A DNA stretch of 7,378 bases, taken from contig JAOQAL010000178.1 of NCBI GenBank assembly GCA_025963615.1, forward strand, positions 1-7,378, given 5' to 3'. Shown here piece by piece: positions 1 to 6,319 of this stretch. Numbering within the stretch: the stretch's first letter is position 1; the number at the start of each line of letters is the position of its first letter. The notes below the pieces were generated by a model. The model saw only the letters and a program-made list of their open reading frames with translations, had not been told where the DNA came from and made no database searches. The DNA comes from Chitinophagaceae bacterium. Lineage in GTDB: Bacteria > Bacteroidota > Bacteroidia > Chitinophagales > Chitinophagaceae. The position numbers and the translations under genes were made by a program.

Positions 1-577
1 ATACACCGGTCCTTAGTTTCTCCACGCTGGCCAATTGTTGCTGACTGTCCGAATAAACTGATTCTTCATTCGCAGGTTCCCCGAAGTACATACTCAATAC
101 ATTGAACGTGATGGGGCTGATATGGAGCCTTTCCTTTCCCGAAGCATTTTCTATTTCATAGCCTGAGTTGCAAAGCCTGGTGTGGTTGCTGACCTTCACG
201 GTTTCATTCATTTTTCTGAAAACATAGGAATGAACCATTTTACCATCCCTGAACTCTGCCCATTCCCGGGAAATAATTTTAATTAGTAGAATCATTCTCA
301 CTTTTATCTCGGAACTCATGTTGATCACGGTGCTATTGCCTTCCGTACTTTTATTGAGTTTCACCCAGCCGGCTTCTGTTCCATTTCTCATTACTTTATA
401 GGTCAGCAGCTGTTGCTGTGCGAACATGGTGCAGGAGAACAAAAGCAACAGAAAAATAATTGTGGAAGTGAAATGGTATTTCCTGTATAAGAACTGGCCC
501 GTTATTTTATGACACAAGGCGCTGCGATCTTTCTTACACAATTTTTTAAGTAATATGTAAATAAGCACTACCACCAT
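1..577 (-). CDS. Secreted DUF6134-like protein, partial (C-terminus beyond left edge)
   Basis: The minus-strand frame is open from an ATG at 577-575 to the window edge, giving 192 codons. Residues about 38-52 (STIIFLLLFSCTMFA, from S38) are a hydrophobic signal-peptide core, with likely cleavage before Q53, so the protein is probably exported to the periplasm. The mature part begins QQQLLTYKVMRNG, followed by GWVKL, an S-E-I-K-V-R stretch, FRKMNETVKVSNHTR and, near the edge, VYSDSQQ. From memory this order matches DUF6134-type Bacteroidota proteins of unknown function; a profile search would settle it. The start is uncertain: from 577 the signal peptide is preceded by a second hydrophobic stretch (MVVVLIYILL) and a basic segment. 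A TTG at 517-515 gives a more normal N-terminus, while the ATG at 427 would delete the signal peptide. No function can be assigned. Confidence 0.7.
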   Translation of the reverse strand, partial: MVVVLIYILLKKLCKKDRSALCHKITGQFLYRKYHFTSTIIFLLLLFSCTMFAQQQLLTYKVMRNGTEAGWVKLNKSTEGNSTVINMSSEIKVRMILLIKIISREWAEFRDGKMVHSYVFRKMNETVKVSNHTRLCNSGYEIENASGKERLHISPITFNVLSMYFGEPANEESVYSDSQQQLASVEKLRTGV

Positions 578-689
578 TTGAGTAAGTTTAATAAGTAAAA
601 AATGACAACCGGCGGACTAAATGATTCAAGCTGTCTAAAAGCTGATAGCCATTCCCGATTTTAACTGCCATGGCGAAGATTTTAGAAGC

Positions 690-717
690 AATCAGGCTTT
701 CAGGTCTCCGCCTGATT
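690..717 (-). terminator. Hairpin at the 3' end of the small ORF
   Basis: AATCAGGC at 690-697 pairs perfectly with GCCTGATT at 710-717, an 8-bp stem with a 12-base loop. The stop codon of the small minus-strand ORF lies inside the left arm. The RNA after the stem on the minus strand (GCTTCTAAAATC) is not a strong T-run, so this could be a weak terminator or an mRNA 3' stabiliser rather than a classical intrinsic terminator. Confidence 0.4.
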
Positions 718-802
718 CTTTATTACGGGCTGAGCCATATTGACCATAGTTGATGGTGTTAAGGATTAATAACAGGCTGGTAAGAAGCAGCAGCTTTTTC
801 AT
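692..802 (-). CDS. Small predicted secreted peptide (36 aa), unknown function
   Basis: A short minus-strand ORF runs from ATG at 802 to TGA at 694-692. Residues 2-19 are a textbook Sec signal: two lysines after Met, a core of Leu/Ile (LLLLTSLLLIL), then NTINYG. Cleavage before Q21 is likely, since Gln at +1 is common in Bacteroidota, and would leave a 16-residue polar peptide, QYGSARNKESGGDLKA. Support for a real gene is a perfect TAnnTTTG box about 38 bases upstream of the ATG and a hairpin overlapping the 3' end. It resembles nothing I recognise. It could be a genuine small secreted peptide or the surviving 5' end of a decayed larger gene; I see no continuing homologous frame downstream. 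No partner gene is evident nearby. Confidence 0.45.
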   Translation of the reverse strand: MKKLLLLTSLLLILNTINYGQYGSARNKESGGDLKA

Positions 803-839
803 GATGCGAATGTTTGGGTGAATAATTTTTTTCTCTTCT

Positions 840-847
840 CAAAAATA
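840..847 (-). promoter_or_regulatory. -7 box for the small secreted-peptide ORF
   Basis: The minus strand reads TATTTTTG, an exact match to the Bacteroidota -7 consensus TAnnTTTG. A degenerate -33 element (TTATG instead of TTTG) lies 19 bases upstream. Transcription would start about 30 bases before the ATG at 802, leaving a short leader without a Shine-Dalgarno sequence, as is usual in this phylum. Confidence 0.5.
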
Positions 848-882
848 TCCTCGCCAAAAGCCCTTTCATAACTGCATTTCGC

Positions 883-940
883 GCCTGGCTGGCCAGCCCT
901 TGCACTTTCTACTGAGCGGGAAGCGGGCAAGCGGCCAGGC
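883..940. repeat. GC-rich inverted repeat in intergenic DNA
   Basis: GCCTGGC at 883-889 is the reverse complement of GCCAGGC at 934-940. Inside, CTTGC (899-903) can pair with GCAAG (927-931). A perfect 12-bp palindrome, GGCTGGCCAGCC, sits at 887-898 and competes with the outer stem. The segment is clearly richer in GC than the AT-rich DNA on both sides. It lies between divergently oriented transcription units, in the gap between the small peptide ORF and the HMG-CoA lyase gene. It might be a dispersed repeat, a regulatory structure or a decayed element; nothing here decides. The rest of the gap from 803 to 1071 holds only the two promoter boxes. Confidence 0.45.
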
Positions 941-1053
941 ACCCGCTATTTGCAAAATATGCATTGCCATTCCGGGTTCTTAGTATTTCCTGCAAAAATT
1001 AATTGGGAAAAGAGGAAGGCAGGGTAAAACAGGTCGCACTGAAATCAAGTGCC

Positions 1054-1061
1054 TAACTTTG
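1054..1061 (+). promoter_or_regulatory. -7 box for the HMG-CoA lyase/GSCFA unit
   Basis: TAACTTTG matches TAnnTTTG exactly and ends 10 bases before the ATG at 1072, so the transcript would be nearly leaderless. No clear TTTG -33 element is seen 19-21 bases upstream. The same close box-to-start arrangement occurs at miaE in this window. Confidence 0.5.
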
Positions 1062-1071
1062 CCGGACTTTT

Positions 1072-1932
1072 ATGGAAACAGGAGAAATTAAACTGATTGA
1101 ATGCCCGCGGGACGCCATGCAGGGCTGGAAGACTTTTATTCCTACGGAAAAAAAGATCCGGTACATCAACTCATTGCTTGAAGTAGGATTCGACACGATT
1201 GATTTTGGAAGTTTTGTTTCTTCTAAAGCCATTCCGCAAATGGCAGATACCAAAGAAGTAGCGGGGAAACTAAAGTTAGGTTCATCCGCTACCAGGTTGC
1301 TTGCCATAATTGCAAATCAAAGAGGTGCGGAAGAAGCAACCCGGTACAATGAAATTACCTATTTAGGGTTCCCATTTTCTATTTCCGAAACCTTTCAACA
1401 GCGCAATACGAATTCCAGTATATCTGAATCACTGAAAAGGGTAGAAGCCATACAAAATATTTGTATCAAAACAAGTAAGGAATTAGTGGTTTATATTTCC
1501 ATGGGATTCGGTAATCCTTATGGAGACAGTTACTCAGAAGAGATAGTATATGAATGGGTCAATAAATTAACAGGCTTGGGCATTAAAATTATTTCTCTCG
1601 CAGATACGGTGGGACTTGCTTCCCCAGAGTTGGTATATAAGATAACAAAACATCTTGTTGCATTATTGCCAGGAATAGAAATTGGTGTTCACCTGCATTC
1701 AACTCCCGAAAACTGGCAAAAGAAACTGGAAGCAGCCGTTCAGGCTGGCTGTCTTCGTTTTGACGGCGCTTTAAACGGGATTGGTGGCTGCCCAATGGCC
1801 GGTGATGAGTTAACAGGAAATATGAATACCGGGTGGATGATAGATTTTTTTGAAAAAAAGAAGCTGCTTGGAAGATTAAACAAAGAAGCATTGGCAAAAA
1901 GCCTGGAAATAGCATCGGAAATATTTGTATAA
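1072..1932 (+). CDS. Hydroxymethylglutaryl-CoA lyase (HMGL-like TIM barrel)
   Basis: The 286-residue product fits the family's size. HMG-CoA lyase splits 3-hydroxy-3-methylglutaryl-CoA into acetyl-CoA and acetoacetate, the last step of leucine breakdown, in the cytoplasm. Visible signatures are the N-terminal ECPRDAMQGW (catalytic Arg13 and metal ligand Asp14; the classical form is PRDGLQ), SFVSSKAIPQMADT at about 48-60, the metal-binding pair H207-x-H209 in GVHLHSTP, and the active-site loop GGCPMAGDELTGN with Cys240 and Asn250. From memory this loop variant is usual in Bacteroidota. The ATG at 1072 is preceded closely by a -7 box, which supports the start. The GSCFA gene follows after 10 bases and is probably co-transcribed. 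The main alternative is another HMGL-like acyl-CoA lyase, but the Cys loop argues for HMG-CoA lyase. No other leucine-degradation gene is in view. Confidence 0.88.
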   Translation: METGEIKLIECPRDAMQGWKTFIPTEKKIRYINSLLEVGFDTIDFGSFVSSKAIPQMADTKEVAGKLKLGSSATRLLAIIANQRGAEEATRYNEITYLGFPFSISETFQQRNTNSSISESLKRVEAIQNICIKTSKELVVYISMGFGNPYGDSYSEEIVYEWVNKLTGLGIKIISLADTVGLASPELVYKITKHLVALLPGIEIGVHLHSTPENWQKKLEAAVQAGCLRFDGALNGIGGCPMAGDELTGNMNTGWMIDFFEKKKLLGRLNKEALAKSLEIASEIFV

Positions 1933-1942
1933 AAATTTGTTT

Positions 1943-2986
1943 ATGAATTTCATGGTTGACATAGATCTTAAGAAACTACAATCCCAGATAAATTATCGAA
2001 ATAAAATCTTACTGGTTGGTTCCTGTTTTACAGAACATATCGGTAATGCATTGGAAGAACTTAAATTTTCTGTGTTGCAAAATCCAAACGGCATCCTGTT
2101 TGACCCGGCCAGCGTTTGTAAAAGCCTGGTTTCCTATATTCAGAACAAGCAATACCAGGAGGAAGATTTGTTCCAGTTACATGAGGTGTGGAACAGTTGG
2201 CAACATCACAGCCGGTTTTCCAATACCAGTAAGACAGCCTGCTTACGCACCATAAACGAATCGCAGCAAAAAGCGCATTCATTTCTGAATGAAGCGGATT
2301 GGGTTATTATTACACTTGGATCATCATTTTACTATTTGCTTTCAGAAATTGGTTTACAATATTCAGATGCCGCGAAAGTCGCCCCTCTAATCGCTGCTGT
2401 ATCACCAACTATCATCAGGGAAGGCGTCGCCAATTGCCATCGCGCTCCTGCGCAATGGTTCGATAAACATTTATTAAGTATTGATGAAACCATCTCAATG
2501 CTTGATAACACGTATCATCAGCTATTACAGTTTAACCCGAAATTAAATATTGTTTTTACTGTAAGCCCGGTGAGACATATAAGGGATGGTGTAATCGAAA
2601 ATAACAGGAGCAAGGCAAGGCTACTGGAATCTGTTCATCATCTTGTGAATAAATTCAACCGGCTGCATTATTTTCCTGCCTATGAACTGGTGATTGATGT
2701 GTTAAGGGATTACCGCTTTTATGATACAGACCTGGTGCATCCCAATTACATGGCCACCGGGTTTGTACTGGAAAAATTTGCCGAAACCGCCATTGATGAA
2801 GATTCACAAAAATTAATGCAGGAAGTAAAGAAAATTATGATAGCCCGGAAACATAAGGCTTTTCAACCGGAAACAAAAGCACATCTCCAATTCCTGCGTA
2901 CTCATTTTGAAAAAACAAAACAGTTGCAGGAAAAATATTCTTTCCTGGATTTGAAAGAAGAACTGGTTTATTTCTCTCAGATATGA
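1943..2986 (+). CDS. GSCFA domain protein (SGNH-hydrolase-like)
   Basis: From ATG 1943 the product has 347 residues and spans one GSCFA domain. The name-giving motif is VGSCFT at residues 25-30, the GDSL-type nucleophile region. Other blocks typical of the family are WNSWQHHSRF (about 83-92), ITLGSSFYYLL (123-133), VANCHRAPAQWF (162-173), the SPVRHIRDG block (208-216) and DTDLVHPNY (261-269). The last carries a D263-x-x-H266 pair that matches the catalytic Asp/His block of SGNH hydrolases. There is no signal peptide, so it is probably cytoplasmic. Substrate and role are unknown for the family. ATG 1943 follows the upstream stop by 10 bases; a TTG at 1925 keeps the frame but overlaps the upstream gene and is less likely, and ATG 1952 is also possible. 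The C-terminal 60 residues are lysine-rich and helical-looking. Its stop overlaps that of the convergent epimerase gene. Confidence 0.85.
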   Translation: MNFMVDIDLKKLQSQINYRNKILLVGSCFTEHIGNALEELKFSVLQNPNGILFDPASVCKSLVSYIQNKQYQEEDLFQLHEVWNSWQHHSRFSNTSKTACLRTINESQQKAHSFLNEADWVIITLGSSFYYLLSEIGLQYSDAAKVAPLIAAVSPTIIREGVANCHRAPAQWFDKHLLSIDETISMLDNTYHQLLQFNPKLNIVFTVSPVRHIRDGVIENNRSKARLLESVHHLVNKFNRLHYFPAYELVIDVLRDYRFYDTDLVHPNYMATGFVLEKFAETAIDEDSQKLMQEVKKIMIARKHKAFQPETKAHLQFLRTHFEKTKQLQEKYSFLDLKEELVYFSQI

Positions 2987-4020
2987 GTAATCCGGTAAAT
3001 TGTTTTCTGATAATAGGTTTGTCCGGGCCTTAATACGGTTTTGGGGAAATGAGGGATATTAATAGCATTCGGATGTTTTTGTGTTTCAAGACAGAAACCG
3101 GAGGAACGTCCATACACCGTATCCTGCTTACCTTTAAGTGCAGTAATTCCGCTACCCGTATATAAATGCACCACGGGCTCTGTTGTCAAAACATCCAGTT
3201 TTATTTTCGATTCCGTGGAATAAGCCTCCGCTGCTAATCCCAATTCATTTTCTTTTTTATCAATCACGAAACTCTGATCATACTCTTTCTTTTCTCCCCA
3301 TTTTTCCGCAATGGTATGAAAATTCCTAAAATCGTGCGAAGTATCCTGAACACTTATATAATTACCCGTAGTGGTATAATTGGAATCCTGTTCCAGAATG
3401 GCTGAAGCATGAATTTTAAGAAAGTGATCATTAATATTTCCTGTGCCGTTATTAAGATTAAAGTAGCTATGGTGGGTCAGGTTTACCGCAGTTGGTTGAT
3501 CCGTTGTTGCATGATATTCATGGCTCAATTCGTCATGATCATTCAGCCGGAATTTTATAGAAACATCCAGGTTACCAGGATAGCCTTCGTCACCATCAGG
3601 GCTTTTTAATTTAAATTCAAGCAGGCTGTTCTGCTCATCAAACAAAACGAGTTCCCATATTTTTTTATCAAATCCAGAAATACCGCCATGAAGATGGTCA
3701 GCGCCCATATTGAGGGGAAGCTGGAATTTTTTACCGTCAATCTCCATTTTACCGTCTTTGATGCGGTTTCCGTAACGGCCCTCGGCTGCGCCAAACAATG
3801 GATAGTTACGCAAATAAATATCATCTGAATAGTCTTCGGGTTTTTCAAAACCCAGTACGATATCATTGAGTGAGCCATTGGCTTGCTTCACCTTAAAGGA
3901 AAGAATAATTGCCCCGTAATTAGAAATCAGAGCTTCCGTTTGGTTTTTATTCTTTAACCTGAAGACAAAAATTTTCTGACCACTGAGTTTTGAAGTAAGA
4001 GGGAATGAACTCGTTTGCAT
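2977..4020 (-). CDS. galM: Aldose 1-epimerase (mutarotase)
   Basis: The 347-residue product is full length for the family. It interconverts the alpha and beta anomers of aldoses such as glucose and galactose. Catalytic landmarks are all present: HLHGG at 109-113, NLTHHSYFNL at 180-189 with general acid His184, and ETQKHPNAIN at 312-321 with catalytic base Glu312. GRYGNRI at 81-87 holds the conserved substrate-contacting arginine. No signal peptide is seen, so it should act in the cytoplasm, unlike the lipoprotein versions found in some Bacteroidota. It starts 10 bases after the kinase stop and is surely in the same transcription unit. A mutarotase next to a C1-type sugar kinase makes sense if the kinase takes only one anomer. 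The stop codon lies inside the end of the opposing GSCFA gene. Sugar specificity cannot be read from the sequence. Confidence 0.92.
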   Translation of the reverse strand: MQTSSFPLTSKLSGQKIFVFRLKNKNQTEALISNYGAIILSFKVKQANGSLNDIVLGFEKPEDYSDDIYLRNYPLFGAAEGRYGNRIKDGKMEIDGKKFQLPLNMGADHLHGGISGFDKKIWELVLFDEQNSLLEFKLKSPDGDEGYPGNLDVSIKFRLNDHDELSHEYHATTDQPTAVNLTHHSYFNLNNGTGNINDHFLKIHASAILEQDSNYTTTGNYISVQDTSHDFRNFHTIAEKWGEKKEYDQSFVIDKKENELGLAAEAYSTESKIKLDVLTTEPVVHLYTGSGITALKGKQDTVYGRSSGFCLETQKHPNAINIPHFPKTVLRPGQTYYQKTIYRITHI

Positions 4021-4030
4021 AAATGGTTTT

Positions 4031-5095
4031 CTATAAACTGAAATTATATTCTTCAGAAAGAAATTGTTCCAGGTTTCTTAAAAGAGTTAGTTGATTGGTA
4101 GCCCTGTCAAAATTCTGTTCCGGATAGCTTATCTGATAATACACATCGTTGTTGAGATAATCGGCGAAAAATCGTACCGCCTGCATATAAATCATCAATA
4201 ACACGGCACTATGAATATATTTCTTCTCTTCATCTGTCAGGTAGTTATTCATAACCCCCAGGTAACCGCTGACAATAGCTTTATAAAAATCTTTCCGGAT
4301 ATGAAGATGGCTGAAATCAGTATTATGTTCATCACTGCTGCAAGCCATGGATCGGATCATATCACCAAGGTCAGAAAAGAAATAACCGGGCATGGTGGTA
4401 TCAAAATCAATAGCACAGATAACCTGGCCTGTTTTTTTATCGAAAAGAACATTGGCTATTTTGGCATCATGATGCATGACTCTTTTTGGAAATGCAGAAG
4501 ATTGAATGATGCCCTCATAAAAATCCTTATACTATTTTCTGTTTTTTACTTCCTGGATCAAGGAGGAGGCTTTCTGTAACCTCTCCGGTTTTGCGCCGGC
4601 AAGAGCTTCTTCAAACTGCCTGTAGCGGAAAGAGAGATTGTGAAAATCAGGAATTACAATATGTAAGCTTTCTGCATTAAAAGACGACAGAAAGGCGGTA
4701 AGCTGTCCGAAAGTTTTTGCTGTAGCACTGGCCTGCCCGGTATTATGAGGTACATCCAGGGTAACAGTCCCATCTAAAAATTCAAAGGCCCTCCAGTAGT
4801 TTCCTTCGCTATCAATAAACAGTGTTTCTGATTTTTTTACCGGAACCGGGGTAGGGAATAAAATATCCTTCGTTCCATTTTTATACTGCCAAAGCTTTAT
4901 AAAATTATCCTGTACATCGTCAGGCTTTTTAAAAACGTTTTTATTTATCTGCTGCAGCAGTAAAACCTTATTATTTTTTTCGTCGGTGATTTTAAAAGTG
5001 TGGTTGATCAGTCCATTCCCCAACTGTTCCACAGTATAATGTTCGTTTTCCGGTGTAAATGCAGTCAAGACTTCTTTGTTCAGGGATTTCGCCAT
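4031..5095 (-). pseudogene. N-acetylhexosamine 1-kinase-like sugar kinase (APH fold), interrupted by an in-frame amber codon
   Basis: One continuous frame of 354 codons is broken only by TAG at codon 188 (4534-4532); the sequence on both sides reads as one protein, ...QEVKNRK*YKDFYEG.... Family features: a glycine-rich loop QLGNGLINHTF (24-34), LLQQINKNVFKKPDDVQDN (46-64) as in NahK-type kinases, the catalytic Brenner motif HHDAKIANVLF (Asp210, Asn215), and the metal-binding segment AIDFDTTMPGYF with Asp230/Asp232. This resembles N-acetylhexosamine 1-kinases, which phosphorylate GlcNAc or GalNAc at C1 with ATP; substrate here is inferred. If the stop is real, translation yields an N-lobe fragment of 187 residues and perhaps a C-lobe fragment restarting at ATG 4477, which begins exactly at the catalytic loop. 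Neither should be active alone. The stop could also be a sequencing error, or be read through or suppressed. Start chosen at ATG 5095 (MAKSLNKEV), although an upstream extension is open. Confidence 0.75.
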
Positions 5096-5131
5096 AATTG
5101 ATTCACAATTTCGCCATAATTGATTCACAAT
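5086..5131 (-). repeat. 22-bp tandem duplication covering the kinase start codon
   Basis: Two full head-to-tail copies (5086-5107 and 5108-5129) plus two further matching bases show perfect period 22. On the minus strand each copy contains AATCAATTATGGCGAAAT, so the initiation region and ATG are doubled. The outer ATG (5117-5115) opens a four-codon ORF, MAKL, ending in TGA, out of frame with the kinase because 22 is not a multiple of 3; the inner ATG (5095) starts the kinase. An imperfect -7 box, TATTATTG (5135-5128, one mismatch to TAnnTTTG), ends 10 bases before the outer ATG. That suggests the outer position was the original start-to-promoter spacing. Ribosomes choosing the outer ATG would make only a tetrapeptide. 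Confidence 0.85.
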
Positions 5132-5203
5132 AATAAAGGAAATTATAGAAACCTTTAAAGTAATAAAGAGTACAATCGTTTGCGTATACTTTCCCCACAA
5201 GAA

Positions 5204-5812
5204 TCAATGTATGCGATCGCCCCGTATGGTAAGACTGTCTATGATTTGAGATTCATAGTTTAGCCATTCCTTCCAACGCCTGCGAACACTTTCTTTATCC
5301 ATATAGGTTTCTGCCAATTCAATAAACAAAGTATAATGTCCAGCTTCGCTTTCCATAAAGCGCCGGTAAAAATTACGAAGGTATTCATCGTTCAGTCCTT
5401 CGCTGAGGCGTTTAAACCGTTCACAACTCCGGGCTTCGATAAGAGCCATTGTTAATAGATGATCGAGGAATCTATCTTCCCGGTTGCCGCCTTTTTTCTG
5501 AAATGCCAATAGTTTGTTTACATACTCGTCCTTCCGTTGCAGACCGAGTTTAAGGTTCCGTTTATGAAGTTCTGCCAAAACGAGCCGGAAATGACCCCAT
5601 TCCTCGGTCACAACCGGAGCCAGGTCCTCTACGAGTTTCTCTTTCTCACTATACCGTTGTATCAGCGTGATGCAGGTGGATGCGGCTTTTTGTTCGCAAT
5701 AAGCATGGTCGGTCAGGATATCCTCTAGTGATTTTTCAGCCAGGTTCACCCACCGCGGATCGGTAGGAAGCTGCAAACCAAGTATATTTTTAGTATCCTG
5801 CGACAGTTCCAT
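5204..5812 (-). CDS. miaE: tRNA-(ms2io6A)-hydroxylase (MiaE family)
   Basis: The 202-residue protein belongs to the ferritin-like diiron family of MiaE, which uses O2 to hydroxylate the isopentenyl group of 2-methylthio-N6-isopentenyladenosine at position 37 of tRNAs reading UNN codons. Putative iron ligands are Glu40 (HAYCEQKAAS), E71-x-x-H74 in EEWGHF, Glu126 (ALIEARSCERF), and E156-x-x-H159 in ESEAGHY, the expected two ExxH pairs plus two Glu in a four-helix bundle. Start: ATG 5812 (MELSQDTKNILGL) lies four bases after a perfect -7 box and begins at the usual family N-terminus. A longer frame from TTG 5923 adds 37 residues without similarity and crosses the promoter, so I reject it. It is divergent from rpsO. 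The kinase gene follows 108 bases downstream on the same strand. Confidence 0.9.
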   Translation of the reverse strand: MELSQDTKNILGLQLPTDPRWVNLAEKSLEDILTDHAYCEQKAASTCITLIQRYSEKEKLVEDLAPVVTEEWGHFRLVLAELHKRNLKLGLQRKDEYVNKLLAFQKKGGNREDRFLDHLLTMALIEARSCERFKRLSEGLNDEYLRNFYRRFMESEAGHYTLFIELAETYMDKESVRRRWKEWLNYESQIIDSLTIRGDRIH

Positions 5813-5816
5813 AGCG

Positions 5817-5824
5817 CAAAAATA
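5817..5824 (-). promoter_or_regulatory. -7 box of miaE
   Basis: The minus strand reads TATTTTTG, an exact TAnnTTTG, followed by CGCT and then the miaE ATG. Transcription should start at or within a few bases of the start codon, giving a leaderless or nearly leaderless mRNA. No TTTG -33 element is obvious at 19-21 bases. The box decides the miaE start codon. Confidence 0.55.
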
Positions 5825-5885
5825 GGCGGGCAGAGGGAAAAGGGGGTGATTTTTCAGGGGTATCCCAATTTTGACCGAGCTTTCT

Positions 5886-5916
5886 TTTGCCGGTAATTGG
5901 CGAAGACTTACCTTTG
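5886..5916 (+). promoter_or_regulatory. Promoter of rpsO
   Basis: TTTG at 5886-5889 and TACCTTTG at 5909-5916 are separated by 19 bases, matching both elements and the spacing of the Bacteroidota housekeeping promoter (TTTG, N19-21, TAnnTTTG). It points towards rpsO and would give a leader of about 45 bases, AT-rich and without a Shine-Dalgarno sequence. It sits back to back with the miaE promoter without overlapping its -7 box. Confidence 0.7.
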
Positions 5917-5968
5917 CCGCCAAAATATCTGAACACGTATAATCGGATGAACTTTTAAAAAAATCAAG

Positions 5969-6238
5969 ATGTCATTAGTTAAAGAAAAAAAATCACAAAT
6001 TTTCGCTGAGTTTGGTGGTAAAGCAACCAACACAGGTTCCATTGAAGGACAGATCGCCCTGCTTACAGAACGTATCAGCCACATTTCTGGCCATCTTCAG
6101 CTGAACAAAAAAGATTTCTCTACCCACCGCGGTTTGATGCAATTGGTTGGTAAGCGTAAGAGTTTATTGACCTATCTGAGCAAACATAATCTTACAAGTT
6201 ACCGTCAATTGATCGAGAAACTGGGATTAAGGAAATAA
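5969..6238 (+). CDS. rpsO: 30S ribosomal protein S15
   Basis: The 89-residue product has exactly the usual S15 length. Recognisable family blocks are GGKATNTGSIEGQIALLTER (17-36), where the T-G-S-x-E-x-Q-I/V core is conserved, ISGHLQLNKKDFSTHRGL (39-56), with the H-L-x-x-x-x-K-D-x-x-x-R-x-L rRNA-binding signature, and LVGKRKSLLTYL (59-70). S15 binds 16S rRNA helices 20-22 early in assembly of the small subunit's central domain. A consensus promoter lies just upstream. In several bacteria S15 represses its own translation through its leader; the short AT-rich leader here shows no obvious mimic of the 16S site. pnp follows on the same strand. Confidence 0.98.
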   Translation: MSLVKEKKSQIFAEFGGKATNTGSIEGQIALLTERISHISGHLQLNKKDFSTHRGLMQLVGKRKSLLTYLSKHNLTSYRQLIEKLGLRK

Positions 6239-6319
6239 GCCCTGAATCCGCCTGTTGGTGGACGCCGGGAACATTCTTTTATCCGAAGTTTAATCTTAAA
6301 ATTGAATTTCATATAAATA

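Noticed and set aside
1589..1915. Minus-strand ORF of 108 codons inside the HMG-CoA lyase gene
   Set aside because: It lies wholly antisense to a well-supported enzyme gene, and its protein shows no family features; a frame shadow.
1925..1942. TTG start of the GSCFA gene at 1925
   Set aside because: It would overlap the upstream stop, and the ATG at 1943 gives a normal family N-terminus.
4478..4534. Frameshift between the two kinase halves
   Set aside because: Both halves are in the same frame and the intervening codons read as coding sequence, so the only lesion is TAG.
4031..4534. Amber recoded as a sense codon in this organism
   Set aside because: The same gene ends with TAG at 4033-4031 exactly where the protein should end, just before galM, so genome-wide recoding is not supported.
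4211..4579. Plus-strand ORF of 122 codons across the kinase amber codon
   Set aside because: Antisense to the conserved catalytic region of the kinase, with no recognisable motif; it does not explain the stop codon.
5086..5131. Start of a CRISPR array
   Set aside because: The two copies are directly adjacent without spacers and lie over a start codon; it is a simple tandem duplication.
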